Below, piece after piece: positions 34,283 through 43,027 of a stretch of DNA of 64,000 nt (position 1 is the stretch's first letter; each line of letters starts with the position of its first letter). The notes under the pieces are model-generated. The model was given only the letters and a program-made list of their open reading frames with translations. It did not search any database and was not told the DNA's origin. The position numbers were made by a program, and so were the translations under genes. This DNA comes from a bacterium (lineage in GTDB: Bacteria; Cyanobacteriota; Sericytochromatia; S15B-MN24; UBA4093): assembly GCA_017744355.1 (NCBI GenBank), contig JAGIBK010000001.1, forward strand, positions 959,694 through 1,023,693, read 5' to 3'.

Positions 34283-34990
34283 TCAGTCCTCGCTTGCTTG
34301 GCGATCCAGCTCGGCGCGATCGCAGACGGTGATCACCCCGCCCCGCTCGTAGCGCAACACCAGCGGGACGTGCGCCCATTCGCTCATGAGCCTGACGCAC
34401 TCCTCGTAGGTGATGCCGACCATCCGCGAGAGGGTGGCGTGGGGGAGCTTGGTCTTGAGGCGCAATCCCCCGTTGGCCTGCGTCGCCCCGCCTTGATCCA
34501 GCGCGGAGAGGATGGCGCGCGCGAGGCGCGTCCGCGCACGACCCGACATGACGGCATGCAGGGTGTCCTGCAGCTCGCGCAGGCGCTGCGCGAAGGTCAC
34601 GAGCAGCTTCATGGCGATGACCGGCTCGTGGGTCAGGTACGACATCAGATCCTCGAGGCGAATCTCGAGCACCTGGCTGGCCTCGGTCGCGAGCGCACTG
34701 CCTGGGGCGAGCTTGCGATCGAACAGGGCGGCGACCCCGAACATCTCGCCCTGGCGAATCAGGCGCAGGATGGTCTCCTTGCCGTTCGTCGCCGTCCGCC
34801 GAATCGAAAGGGAGCCGACATAGACGAAGCGCAGAGCCGGATCGAGGGGCTCTCCCTCGTGGAAGAGGGCCTCGCCGGGCGCCAGGCGCTTGAGCACGGC
34901 GCGACGCGAGAGGAGGGCGAGTTCGGGCTCCTCGAGGCTGCTGAAGAAGTCCAGTTGTTTCAGGTCGGCGGGACTCGGGGTGGTGATCAT
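34283..34990 (-). CDS. Crp/Fnr-family transcription regulator, candidate denitrification regulator
   Basis: 235 residues. N-terminal cyclic-nucleotide-like beta-roll (LFHEGEPLD … GEMFGVAALFD), a long dimer helix (about 120-150) and a C-terminal winged helix (about 165-225). The N-terminal cysteines that bind [4Fe-4S] in Fnr are absent, as in Dnr/NnrR-type NO regulators. The recognition helix reads TYEECVRLMSEW where Fnr has TVETISR: the Glu and Arg that read the TGA core are kept, but the flanking Val and Ser become Tyr and Val. This fits the variant operator TGAG-N4-CTCA found upstream of seven units nearby. Linking them is inference. Confidence 0.85.
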   Translation of the reverse strand: MITTPSPADLKQLDFFSSLEEPELALLSRRAVLKRLAPGEALFHEGEPLDPALRFVYVGSLSIRRTATNGKETILRLIRQGEMFGVAALFDRKLAPGSALATEASQVLEIRLEDLMSYLTHEPVIAMKLLVTFAQRLRELQDTLHAVMSGRARTRLARAILSALDQGGATQANGGLRLKTKLPHATLSRMVGITYEECVRLMSEWAHVPLVLRYERGGVITVCDRAELDRQASED

Positions 34991-35071
34991 CGAGACCTCG
35001 TATGGCGAATGGTGACAGTTCCATCTTAGCCCAACTCCTCGAGCGCCGCGTCATCTCAGACAAAAGGCGAT

Positions 35072-35101
35072 GCGGCGGGCCGGATCACTCCGGCCCGCCG
35101 C
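35072..35101 (-). terminator. Terminator of nirK
   Basis: Perfect 13-bp stem GCGGCGGGCCGGA / TCCGGCCCGCCGC with loop TCAC, 19 bp beyond the nirK stop. On the minus strand CCTTTTG follows a few bases later. Confidence 0.75.
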
Positions 35102-35120
35102 AAACACTGAGGGATAGGGG

Positions 35121-36188
35121 CTAGTGCGCGCCCGCAGGCACCGGGCCGCCGCCCTCGGTGGCGTCGATGAAGCCCAAGGCACCCAGGGTGGCGTCGGTGA
35201 ACTCGTGGTCGAGGAAGGGATAGCGCCCCGCCTCGGGCACGACGAACTCGACCACCGCTCCGTTCGAGGATCCGAGCAGCACGGTCTGGAGGCCTTGCAG
35301 GACGTTCTTGGGGTTGCCGTCGAGGTAGACCTTGTCCATGATCGTGCCGACGATGTGGAAGCTTGAGGTGTCCGAGGGGCCCACGTTCAGGACGTAGAGG
35401 CGGACACGCTCACCGGGCTTGGCTCTGAGGGGTTCCTTGACGTGGCGGCCGACCGCGCCGTTGAAGACCACGTGGCTCGGCTGCTTGCGCAGGGCCGCCT
35501 GGACGTCGGTCGTCAGGATCTTGGGCTGCTTGGGGTCACGGGGCTTGGTGTAGAGCTCGGACTGGACCACGACGTACTCGCGATCGACCTTGCCGGGCCA
35601 GCCGCCGACGGGGTCCACCACCACGGCGCCGTACATGCCCATTGCCATGTGGTGGAGCAGCATCGGGGTGCCGCAGTGATACATGAAGACGCCGGGGTAG
35701 TTGGCCGTCCACTCGAAGGAGAGGCTCTGCTTGGGGGGGATGCTCCGGTACTTGTCGATGGGGTTGACCATGGCCGAGTGGAAGTCGATCGAGTGGGGCA
35801 TGGGCAGGCCGATCTTGGCGGCCTCGTTGGAGCGATTGGTCATGGTGAAGATGACGCGATCGCCCTGGCGGACGTGGACGGTGGGGCCGGGAACGGTGTC
35901 CCCGAAGGTCCAGCCCTCGAACATGACCCCCTTGTCGATCTCGACCATCTTATGAGTCAAGTCCAGGCGCACGTGATGGACGTTGCCCGCCGGCACCGGC
36001 TTGATGTCGGGCAGGTTAGTGACCGTCTCGCCCTCGACGAAGGGGCCCTGGTAAGGATCCCGGGTGACCTTCGCCTCGGGGGAGCCGAGAACGGGCTGGA
36101 AGATGGGTTCCGCCGCGGCCGGGAGAGCGGCGGCGAGCAGGGTTGCGGCGGTGACGGCGCTCAGGGCGGTGCGAAGACGGTGCGACAT
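35121..36188 (-). CDS. nirK: Copper-containing nitrite reductase
   Basis: 355 residues with a signal peptide (cleavage near AAAEP) and two cupredoxin domains. Type 1 copper ligands: His132 (MPHSIDFH), Cys172, His180 and Met185 (YHCGTPMLLHHMAMGM; one residue shorter than the usual loop). Type 2 copper ligands: His137, His171 and His328 (LDHEFTDATLGALG). Catalytic Asp135 and His278 are present. It reduces nitrite to NO in the periplasm. All residues needed for activity are there. It is monocistronic, preceded by a TGAG-N4-CTCA site with a matching -10, and lies right next to the nirS operon. Confidence 0.92.
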   Translation of the reverse strand: MSHRLRTALSAVTAATLLAAALPAAAEPIFQPVLGSPEAKVTRDPYQGPFVEGETVTNLPDIKPVPAGNVHHVRLDLTHKMVEIDKGVMFEGWTFGDTVPGPTVHVRQGDRVIFTMTNRSNEAAKIGLPMPHSIDFHSAMVNPIDKYRSIPPKQSLSFEWTANYPGVFMYHCGTPMLLHHMAMGMYGAVVVDPVGGWPGKVDREYVVVQSELYTKPRDPKQPKILTTDVQAALRKQPSHVVFNGAVGRHVKEPLRAKPGERVRLYVLNVGPSDTSSFHIVGTIMDKVYLDGNPKNVLQGLQTVLLGSSNGAVVEFVVPEAGRYPFLDHEFTDATLGALGFIDATEGGGPVPAGAH

Positions 36189-36227
36189 AGGGGACCTCCT
36201 TGTCGAATGGGGTTCTCTGTTGGTCCC

Positions 36228-36268
36228 ATCCTATGTCTTCTCTCCCCGGGCGAATTTGAGCTGTCTCA
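36228..36268 (-). promoter_or_regulatory. nirK promoter: TGAG-N4-CTCA operator plus -10
   Basis: Operator TGAG-CTGT-CTCA at 36257-36268; on the minus strand 23 bp separate it from TAGGAT at 36233-36228. This puts the operator centre about 41.5 bp before the transcription start, the class II Crp/Fnr position. The start codon is 40 bp further on. Confidence 0.75.
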
Positions 36269-36306
36269 TACTGGCGAAAGATACGTAGTTAGCCGATCAT
36301 GAGCCC

Positions 36307-36918
36307 TCAAGCCTGCTTGGCGATGACCTCTTCGGCCTCCTCGGCCCAGGCCTCAACCTCCGCTCGGCGGAAGCGGGGGAGGAAGTCCCTCGAAAGCAAC
36401 GCGCGGTAGAGCGCCCCGCGCCGCCCCATGGGGATAGGACGCAGCCGCTCGCGCAGGCTGGCGAACCAGCTGAGGGCCACGCCGTAGGAGTCGTCGACCA
36501 CTTCGAGAAGGCGATCGCGCACCCACACCGAATAGGCGGGGCAAGTGCCGCTCGTCGAGACGGCGATCTCGAGGTCCCCGCGCATCATGACCGCGGGCAT
36601 GTAGAAGTCGCAGTGGTCCAGGTCGTCCACCGCCGCGGCCAGGATGCCGCGCTTCAGGGCCTCCTGGTAGAGCGTGGCGTTGAGCTCGCGGTCGCTGGTG
36701 GCGAACATGGCGAGCCTCATGCCCTCCAGGTCCTCGACGCGGGCCTCTCGGCGGATGAGGGTCGCGCCGGGCAGATCCTCCTTGATCTCGGGGGCGATCA
36801 CGGTGACCCGCGCCCCCGCCTCGATCATTCGCTTGGCCTTGGGAATGGCGACGATGCCGCCCCCGACGACCAGGCAGGGCCAATCCTTGAGACACAGGTT
36901 CACGGTGAACAGGCGCAT
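36307..36918 (-). CDS. Precorrin-2 dehydrogenase / sirohydrochlorin ferrochelatase-like (CysG N-terminal type)
   Basis: 203 residues of the siroheme synthase N-terminal fold: LVVGGGIVAIPKAKRMIEAGARVTVIAP binds NAD, and VDDLDHCDFYMPAVMMRGDLEIAVSTSGTCPA carries the conserved Asp/Ser region. It oxidises precorrin-2 and may insert iron, giving sirohydrochlorin or siroheme. That is the precursor of heme d1 made by the nir operon it ends. AGGAGAG precedes the start. It is 9 bp behind nirN. Works after the NirE methyltransferase at 43020. Confidence 0.9.
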   Translation of the reverse strand: MRLFTVNLCLKDWPCLVVGGGIVAIPKAKRMIEAGARVTVIAPEIKEDLPGATLIRREARVEDLEGMRLAMFATSDRELNATLYQEALKRGILAAAVDDLDHCDFYMPAVMMRGDLEIAVSTSGTCPAYSVWVRDRLLEVVDDSYGVALSWFASLRERLRPIPMGRRGALYRALLSRDFLPRFRRAEVEAWAEEAEEVIAKQA

Positions 36919-36927
36919 GCTTCTCTC

Positions 36928-38481
36928 CTAGTGACTCGTGCCCGCCGAGCGGGTTGTCTTGTTGTAGACGTTGTACTTGCCGGACGGCTTGTTCATGGGC
37001 AGGCGCTTCACCTCCTGGAAGGTCGAAGCGTCGTAGACCACCAGCGCGCCGTCCGTGTCCCAGACGCTCACCAGGGCGTAGCGGCCGTCGCGGGTGAACT
37101 CGGTGTGGGCGGCGACTTTGCCGGGGGAAGGGGTGAGGGTGCGGGCCACTTCGAGGGTGCGCTTATCGATGATCTGCAGGGTGTCCTTGGGAGTACCGTT
37201 GAAGACGTCGGTCCAGGCGTAGGGGGTGCCCTCGTGGCTGCGCATGAAGAAGCCGGGGCCCGGGGTCTTGATCTGCTTGACGGTCTTCCAGGAGGCCATG
37301 TCGATGACGCTGATCAGCCCCTCCTTGAGGTTGGGGGTGGCGAGCACTGGATGGCCCTGGTAGTCCCAGGTGATCCCCGAGCCCAAATGCGGCATGCCGG
37401 GCAGGTCGATGGTGGCGATCTGCTTGCCTGCATCCATATCCACCACCTGGCCGTTCTTGCCGCCGCGCCCGGCGCCAATCAGGTGCTTGTAGGCCTGGTC
37501 GAAGAAGAAGTCATCGAGAATGTCGCCCAGTTTGATGCGCCGCACCTTGAAGCTCGGGCCACCCACGAGCATCTCGCCGGAGTCCGGGCCGTGGTCGTGG
37601 ACCCAGGCCTTGGCCTTCGGCGCGCCGCCGTAGGGGATCTCCCAGACCTCGGGGGCGTCCTTGAGCGCGACGACGAAGCTCGAACGCGGGGCCGCCTGGT
37701 AGACGGCGCTCACTCGCGAGGGCTTGCCGTCCTCGCCCTTGACCGGCATGGCCTTGAGGGGCGAGAGGCCCTCGGCGTCGAGGATGACGAGGCTCTGGGG
37801 CAGGTAGTTGCCGACCAGGACGTACTTGCCGTCGTCCGAGACCGCGAGGTTGCGGGTGTTGAGCCCCGCGCGGATCTCGGCGACGGTCTTGAGATGGTAC
37901 AGGTCGAACTTGGTGATCCAGCCGTCACGCGAGGCGAGGTAGACGAAGCGCCCGCTCGGCGAGAACTTGGGGCCGCCATGCAGGGCGAAGCGGGTCCTGA
38001 AGCGATGGATCGGCTCGAAGCGATCGCCGTCCAGGATGGTCGCGTGATGGTCCCCCGTCTCGACCACCACGAAGAGGTTGAGCGGGTCGGCCTTGAAGAC
38101 GGGCTTGTTCGGTAGGCGCTTCGCGGCCTGGTCGACCACGTGCGAGGCACGGATCTCGGGCATCTCCCAGCGCGGAGCCTCGCCAGCCGGCGTGTAGAGG
38201 TAATCGAGCAACCCTTCGAGTTGCTCCTTGGAGAGCTGGTCCTTGAAGCCCGGCATCTGGGTCGCCACGCGCCCTTCGGCGATGGTCTTCAGCGCCTCGG
38301 GCCGGCGTAGGCGCTCGAGACTCTCGGGCAAGAGAGCGGGCCCCATGCCCCCGAGCCGCTCAGCGCCGTGGCACTGGGCGCAGGACTGGTCGTAAATCTT
38401 CTTGGCGGCCGAGGCGTCAGCGGCCGATGCCGCCTGAGCGCAGGCCAGTAGGAGGGGGACCGCAAGCAAAAGCGCTCTCAT
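36928..38481 (-). CDS. nirN: Heme d1 maturation cytochrome NirN
   Basis: 517 residues: signal peptide, an N-terminal cytochrome c domain (CAQCH near residue 36) and an eight-bladed cytochrome d1-type propeller ending KPSGKYNVYNKT. NirN is the NirS paralogue that completes heme d1 (dihydro-heme d1 dehydrogenase) and passes it to NirS. It differs from the NirS at 43852 in lacking the NirS-type N-terminal region and in gene position after nirJ, as in Pseudomonas. The start overlaps the nirJ stop (ATGA). Confidence 0.88.
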   Translation of the reverse strand: MRALLLAVPLLLACAQAASAADASAAKKIYDQSCAQCHGAERLGGMGPALLPESLERLRRPEALKTIAEGRVATQMPGFKDQLSKEQLEGLLDYLYTPAGEAPRWEMPEIRASHVVDQAAKRLPNKPVFKADPLNLFVVVETGDHHATILDGDRFEPIHRFRTRFALHGGPKFSPSGRFVYLASRDGWITKFDLYHLKTVAEIRAGLNTRNLAVSDDGKYVLVGNYLPQSLVILDAEGLSPLKAMPVKGEDGKPSRVSAVYQAAPRSSFVVALKDAPEVWEIPYGGAPKAKAWVHDHGPDSGEMLVGGPSFKVRRIKLGDILDDFFFDQAYKHLIGAGRGGKNGQVVDMDAGKQIATIDLPGMPHLGSGITWDYQGHPVLATPNLKEGLISVIDMASWKTVKQIKTPGPGFFMRSHEGTPYAWTDVFNGTPKDTLQIIDKRTLEVARTLTPSPGKVAAHTEFTRDGRYALVSVWDTDGALVVYDASTFQEVKRLPMNKPSGKYNVYNKTTRSAGTSH

Positions 38482-39641
38482 CGGGCACCTCCCGCGCAGG
38501 GGGCCTGCGCGATCTCCTCGTCGCTCAGGTAGCAGCCCGGATCCTCGGCCCACGGGTCGCCGGTGAGCTGCAAAGCCCGCGAACGGGTGTTGCCGCCGCA
38601 GACGGCGAAGTAGGCACACGTGGCGCAGCGGCCCTTGACCTGGCGCGGCACCGCCCGCAGGCCGAGCATGAGCGGATCCTGGGTCCGGCCCCAAATCTCG
38701 GAGAAGGGGTGCTCGCGCACGTTGCCCAGGGTGTGCTCCCACCACATGGTGTCGGGGTGGACGTTGCCCAGGTTATCGATGTTGGCGACGTTCACCCCGG
38801 TCGAGTTGCCACCCCACTGTTCGAGCTTGGCACGCAGGTGCTCGACCCGCTCCGGGTGGCGCTGCGCGGCCCAGTGCAAAAGGTAAACGGCGTCCGCGTC
38901 GTTGTTGCCCGTGACGAACTCGCGATGGCCGCCTAGCGCCGCGTCGCGGTAAGCCGCCTCGAACAGGAGGTCCAGGGCCTCGCGGGTTGTATTGAAGAAG
39001 GCGTCCTCCTTGCGGTTGACGTTGCCGCGCCCGGCGTAGTTGAGGTGCGAGAGGTAGAACTTGGCGATGCGCTCCTCCTCCATCAGCGCGAGCAGAGCGG
39101 GCAAGTCCTGGGCGTTGCCCTCGGTGAGGGTGAAGCGCACCCCGACCTTGATGCCCCGGTCGCGGCACCGGCGGATCCCATCCATGGAGGCGGCGAAGGC
39201 GCCCTCCTTGCGGCGGAAGCGATCGTGCGTTTCGGCGATGCCGTCGAGGCTGATGCCGACATAGTCGAACTGGGCCTCGGCGATCCGGTCGATGTTCGTC
39301 TCGTCGATCATGGTGCCGTTGGTCGAGAGGGTGACGTAGAAGCCGAGCGACCTTGCGCGCTCGGCGATGGCGAACAGGTCGGGATGGAGCAGTGGCTCGC
39401 CGCCTGAGAGGATGAGGGCCGGGACTCCGAAGGCCCTGAGGTCGGCCATGACCGTGAGGATCTCGTCGGTCTCGAGCTCTCCCGGAAAGGCGCGGTTGGA
39501 GGAGATGGCGTAGCAGTGCTTACAAGCGAGGTTGCAGCGCCGGGTGAGGTTCCAGATCACCACCGGCCCGGTGGGGTTGCGCTTGGGACGCAGGGGCGTC
39601 GGGTGCAGCAGCTCTCGGATGGATTGTGAAACGCGGAACAT
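38478..39641 (-). CDS. nirJ: Radical SAM heme d1 synthase NirJ
   Basis: 387 residues. The radical SAM cluster motif is Cys36-x3-Cys40-x2-Cys43 (TRRCNLACKHCYA), followed by LSGGEPLLHPD and STNGTMID. The C-terminal SPASM region has CATCAYFAVCGGNTRSRA for auxiliary clusters. NirJ replaces two propionate side chains by oxo groups during heme d1 synthesis. It lies between nirH and nirN as in Pseudomonas-type clusters, with AAAGGAAG before the start. Confidence 0.93.
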   Translation of the reverse strand: MFRVSQSIRELLHPTPLRPKRNPTGPVVIWNLTRRCNLACKHCYAISSNRAFPGELETDEILTVMADLRAFGVPALILSGGEPLLHPDLFAIAERARSLGFYVTLSTNGTMIDETNIDRIAEAQFDYVGISLDGIAETHDRFRRKEGAFAASMDGIRRCRDRGIKVGVRFTLTEGNAQDLPALLALMEEERIAKFYLSHLNYAGRGNVNRKEDAFFNTTREALDLLFEAAYRDAALGGHREFVTGNNDADAVYLLHWAAQRHPERVEHLRAKLEQWGGNSTGVNVANIDNLGNVHPDTMWWEHTLGNVREHPFSEIWGRTQDPLMLGLRAVPRQVKGRCATCAYFAVCGGNTRSRALQLTGDPWAEDPGCYLSDEEIAQAPCAGGAR

Positions 39642-39652
39642 GATGCTTCCTT

Positions 39653-40135
39653 TCAGGCGTTCAGACGAAGGCCCGTCTTCTTGAGGATCCGGGTGCTGTA
39701 GAGGATGAGGTGGCCGCGATCGGCATCGCCCAGGGCCTCGGCGATGAGCCCAGCCTGGGCCTCGACCTCCTCGCGGGTCTTGGCGTGGAGCATGGCGAAC
39801 AGGTTGTAGGGCCAGTGCGGCAGGTGGCGCGGGCGGTGGTAGCAGTGGCTAACGAAGGGGAAAGCGCCGATCCGTTCGCCCAATTCGTCGATGGCCTCAT
39901 CGGGCACGTCCCAGACGGACATGCCGTTGGCACGGTAGCCCAGGGCGTAATGGTTGGGCACCGCTCCGATGCGGCGGATGACGCCCTCCTGGTGCATGCG
40001 CTCCAGGCGCGCCTTCACCGCGTCGGGGGTGGCTCCTACCGTCTCGGCGACGGCGCGGTAGGGCTCGCTCACCAGGGGAAGGCCTGCCTGGGTGGCCAGG
40101 ATGATGGCGCGATCGAGCGCGTCTAGCGTGCTCAT
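39653..40135 (-). CDS. nirH: Siroheme decarboxylase subunit, NirH-like
   Basis: 160 residues of the Lrp/AsnC-like NirDLGH family: helix-turn-helix-like start (LDALDRAIILATQAGLPLVSEPY), then RRIGAVPNHYALGYRANGMSVWDVPDE and HCYHRPRHLPHWPYNLFAMLHAKT. Together with its paralogues it decarboxylates siroheme to didecarboxysiroheme. The position after nirG and before nirJ supports NirH. Close similarity to the NirL-like protein at 40575 means the H/L naming is tentative. Start overlaps the previous stop by 4 bp. Confidence 0.85.
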   Translation of the reverse strand: MSTLDALDRAIILATQAGLPLVSEPYRAVAETVGATPDAVKARLERMHQEGVIRRIGAVPNHYALGYRANGMSVWDVPDEAIDELGERIGAFPFVSHCYHRPRHLPHWPYNLFAMLHAKTREEVEAQAGLIAEALGDADRGHLILYSTRILKKTGLRLNA

Positions 40136-40575
40136 GCCTCCAGCCTCAAGCCGACGAAGAATTCCTTGAGCTTCGGCATCGGGTAGACCGGGTAGCCGGT
40201 CTCCTCGGCGATGGCATCGAGCGTCGCTTGCGCCTCGTCGGGCGTCTCGGTCGCGACCACGAACCACATATTGAGTGCATGCGCTCGCTCGTAGTTGTGG
40301 GCGATCGCGGGCATGGCGTTGACGATCGCCGCCACCCGCTCGAAGTCCTCGTCCGGCACCTGCATGGCCGTGAGAATCAAGCTGCCTCCCAGGCGCTCCG
40401 CGTGGTACATGGGGCCGAAGCGGCTGAGAATCCCCCGCTCCAGCAGGGACGCCAGCCGATCGAGGAGATCGCCTTCAGTGGTGCCGAGGGCCTGGGCGGC
40501 CTCGGCGTAGGGCCGATCCACGATTGGGAAGCCTCCCTGCAGGTGGTTGACGATAGCTTTATCCAGCGCGTCCAT
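40132..40575 (-). CDS. nirG: Siroheme decarboxylase subunit, NirG-like
   Basis: 147 residues: MDALDKAIVNHLQGGFPIVDRPYAEAA, then LSRFGPMYHAERLGGSLILTAMQVPDEDF and NYERAHALNMWFVVATET. This is the NirG/NirD (AhbA-like) side of the family, pairing with NirH. The start at 40575 overlaps the upstream stop by one base (TGATG). Needed for heme d1 assembly from siroheme. Confidence 0.85.
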   Translation of the reverse strand: MDALDKAIVNHLQGGFPIVDRPYAEAAQALGTTEGDLLDRLASLLERGILSRFGPMYHAERLGGSLILTAMQVPDEDFERVAAIVNAMPAIAHNYERAHALNMWFVVATETPDEAQATLDAIAEETGYPVYPMPKLKEFFVGLRLEA

Positions 40576-41060
40576 CACGCCTCCTTCTCGTGGTAGCGGG
40601 CCCCGCGCTGCTTGAAGCGCCGGGTGCTGAACAGCACCTCGCACGCGAGCTCCGAAAGCTCGGGCTGCAAGCGCAGGGCCGAGAGCTTGCCCATGGTCTC
40701 CTCGCGGGTCCGACCGTGAAGCATGCAGAACAGGTTGTAAGGCCAGCCGGGACGGCGCGGCCTTCGGTAGCACAAGCTCACGAGCTGGGTGGCGACCATG
40801 GCGCGCGCCGCCGCCGGGACCTGCTCGTCGGGCACGTCCCAGACGACCATGGCGTTGGCGCGGTAGCCGAGCTCGTGATGACGCACGACGACCCCGAAGC
40901 GCTTGATCTGGCCCTGCTCGATCAGCCGGCTCAGGGCGAGGATCAGCTGGGCCTCGGTCATGCCGAGACGCTCGGCGATCGCCGCGTACGGGCGCTCCAC
41001 CAGCGGCAGGCCTTCCTGGATGGCCGCGATCACGGCCTTATCGTCGTCGCTCAGTGCCAT
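40575..41060 (-). CDS. nirL: Siroheme decarboxylase subunit, NirL-like
   Basis: 161 residues of the NirDLGH family: RFGVVVRHHELGYRANAMVVWDVPDEQ and CYRRPRRPGWPYNLFCMLHGRTREE mark the NirL/NirH (AhbB-like) side. It should pair with the NirD-like protein encoded just before; their reading frames overlap by 10 bp. The order F-D-L-G-H-J is the same as in Pseudomonas aeruginosa. Confidence 0.85.
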   Translation of the reverse strand: MALSDDDKAVIAAIQEGLPLVERPYAAIAERLGMTEAQLILALSRLIEQGQIKRFGVVVRHHELGYRANAMVVWDVPDEQVPAAARAMVATQLVSLCYRRPRRPGWPYNLFCMLHGRTREETMGKLSALRLQPELSELACEVLFSTRRFKQRGARYHEKEA

Positions 41061-41500
41061 CTCAGCTCAAACCCCAGATCGATGTGGAACTCCTCTTCCA
41101 GGGGCAGGTCCAAGACCGCAAGCCCCGTACGCGCCGCGATATCGGCGAGCACCTCCAAGAGCCGTTCTCGGCTCTCGGCCGTGACGACGAACCAGAGGTT
41201 ATGCGGATGCTCGCGGGCGTAGTTGTGGTTGACCTCGGGGTAGGCGCTCACCAAAGTGGCCACCTCTTCGAGCCGATCGGCCGGGACACTGAGGGCCGCC
41301 AGGGTGCTCGCCCCGACGCGGTTAGGGGCAAAGACCGCCCCCACCCGGCTGATGGCGCCTTGGCCCTGGAGCCTTTCGAGCGCATCGATCACTTCGCGCT
41401 CGTCCACGTCGAGGCGCCGCGCAAGCTCCGCGAAGGGTCGCGGCGTGAGCGGGAAGCCCCGCTGGAAGTCGTTGAGCAGGCGCCTTTCAAGATCGGTCAT
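41051..41500 (-). CDS. nirD: Siroheme decarboxylase subunit, NirD-like
   Basis: 149 residues: LERRLLNDFQRGFPLTPRPFAELARRL, then ISRVGAVFAPNRVGASTLAALSVP and NHNYAREHPHNLWFVVTAE, the NirD/NirG (AhbA-like) pattern. It begins 2 bp after nirF. Four separate decarboxylase genes (D, L, G, H) are present, the full non-fused set; some denitrifiers carry D-L fusions. Confidence 0.86.
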   Translation of the reverse strand: MTDLERRLLNDFQRGFPLTPRPFAELARRLDVDEREVIDALERLQGQGAISRVGAVFAPNRVGASTLAALSVPADRLEEVATLVSAYPEVNHNYAREHPHNLWFVVTAESRERLLEVLADIAARTGLAVLDLPLEEEFHIDLGFELRWH

Positions 41501-41502
41501 GG

Positions 41503-42693
41503 CTACATCCCCATCCGGGCGGCGCGCGAGGTGAAGAAGATGCCGCTCGGCTTTTCCGAGGGCAGGGTTCCGAGGCGCACGAGGCGGTTGGCGTCGTAGA
41601 CCTCGACCCGGTCCTCGTCGCGCACCGAGAGCCAGACCTCCTCGCCGCGCGGGGTGAACTCCATGTGCAGCACGCCCTTGCCGGGCTTCAGGGTCTTGAC
41701 GATCTTGCGGCTGGGAACGTCGATCACCTGCACCGTGTCGTTGTGGGGGAAGGCGAAGTTGACCCAGACCTGGCGCCCGTCGGGGCGCGCCACGACGAAC
41801 ACCGGCTGGCCGTGAACCGGGATGCGCCCGACCTCTTGCCAGCGGCCGTGGTCCATGACGAGCACCTCGTGCCGTCCGACGGCGGGAACCAGCGCCTCGC
41901 TACCCGTCAGCGCCCAGCCCTCCAGGTGCGGCATCTTGTAGACCGGCAGCTTCTCCTGGCCTTTGCCGTAGTTTCCGAGGATGCGCTTGACGCCCTTCTC
42001 GGGGTTCCACAGGTCCAGCATGGCGAGGCCATCCTCGCCGAAGAGGCCCGCCACGTAGTAGCGTCCGTCCGGGGTGATGAAGGCGTCGTAGGGCTCGCTA
42101 CCCGCGTCAGGATACTTGGTGAGGACGGGCTTGCGCGGATCCTTGAGGTCCGCCACCCAGATCTCGCCGGCTTCGAAGAGGCTGAAGGCGAAGCGCTGCT
42201 CGCTCAGGTCGATCAGGCCGATGACCTTGGAGGCCTTGGCGCCGGGAGACGGCACCGCTGGGATGTCGCAGAGCTGCTCCAGGGTCTCGGCGTCGAAGAC
42301 CTTGACGCCGCCCGGCTCGTAGTTGGAGACCGCGATCAGCTTGCCGTCCTGGGAGATGGCCCCGCCGATGCTGTTGCCGCCCTGGACGACACGCTTGATG
42401 AGGCTCCGCGTCAGCAGGTCGACCTTGGTGAGGCCGCCGTCGCGACCGAAGACGTAGGCGTAGCGCCCGTCGCGCGAGAAGACCAGCGATGCGTGGGATA
42501 GGTCTCCGAGCCCGGTGATCGCCCCAAGGACCGTCCGGCCCGTGGTCTCGACCACCTGCACCCGGCCGGCGGCGCGCTCGATCACCACGCCCAGGTCACC
42601 AGTGCCGCGTACCGCCTGGCTGGCGCGCAAGAGGTGAGAGCAGCCGCCGAGCGAGACCGCGAGGCCCAGGGTCAAGAGGATTTTAAGGCGCAT
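41503..42693 (-). CDS. nirF: Heme d1 biosynthesis protein NirF, lipoprotein
   Basis: 396 residues. Signal peptide with lipobox LGGC at about residue 18, so it should be membrane-anchored in the periplasm. A single d1-type beta-propeller follows (RDGRYAYVFGRDGGLTKVDL … GKGVLHMEFTPRGEEVWLSVRDEDRV), without a cytochrome c domain. NirF acts on the last precursor of heme d1. It overlaps nirC by 11 bp. The ending KPSGIFFTSRAARMG parallels NirS and NirN ends. Confidence 0.9.
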   Translation of the reverse strand: MRLKILLTLGLAVSLGGCSHLLRASQAVRGTGDLGVVIERAAGRVQVVETTGRTVLGAITGLGDLSHASLVFSRDGRYAYVFGRDGGLTKVDLLTRSLIKRVVQGGNSIGGAISQDGKLIAVSNYEPGGVKVFDAETLEQLCDIPAVPSPGAKASKVIGLIDLSEQRFAFSLFEAGEIWVADLKDPRKPVLTKYPDAGSEPYDAFITPDGRYYVAGLFGEDGLAMLDLWNPEKGVKRILGNYGKGQEKLPVYKMPHLEGWALTGSEALVPAVGRHEVLVMDHGRWQEVGRIPVHGQPVFVVARPDGRQVWVNFAFPHNDTVQVIDVPSRKIVKTLKPGKGVLHMEFTPRGEEVWLSVRDEDRVEVYDANRLVRLGTLPSEKPSGIFFTSRAARMGM

Positions 42694-43027
42694 CGGTGAA
42701 GCCTTTCTGAAGCAAGCGGGCGATCCAGGTCGCCTCGTCCTCGGTGAGAAGAGGGCGCCAGGGAGGCATGGCGGTGCCGGGCACCCCGTCGAGGATGACG
42801 CGGGCCAGGGCCTCGGTGGACTTGCCCTTCAGGTTCTCGGGCAGGATCGCGGGCCCGAGCCCTCCCTTGAAGCGCAGGCCGTGGCACGAGCCGCAATCCT
42901 GCTGGACCATGTAGCGCAGCTCCGCCTGACGCGCGGGATTCGGCTCGGAGGCGGCCGACGCGCAGAGGGCCCAGGCAAGCACGCCCGGTATCGCTAGCAG
43001 GGCGATCGCACCGAAGCGGCTACGCAT
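42683..43027 (-). CDS. nirC: Cytochrome c NirC
   Basis: 114 residues: signal peptide and a single class I cytochrome c domain with CGSCH near residue 45 and axial Met in GTAMPPW. NirC-type cytochromes donate electrons to NirS or act in its maturation. It lies between nirE and nirF with overlaps on both sides (8 bp with nirE, 11 bp with nirF), so the unit is translationally linked. Confidence 0.85.
   Translation of the reverse strand: MRSRFGAIALLAIPGVLAWALCASAASEPNPARQAELRYMVQQDCGSCHGLRFKGGLGPAILPENLKGKSTEALARVILDGVPGTAMPPWRPLLTEDEATWIARLLQKGFTDAP

Noticed and set aside
36928..38481. A second nirS rather than nirN.
   Set aside because: Position after nirJ, length, and similarity pattern of the d1 propeller fit NirN; the gene at 43852 is the full NirS.
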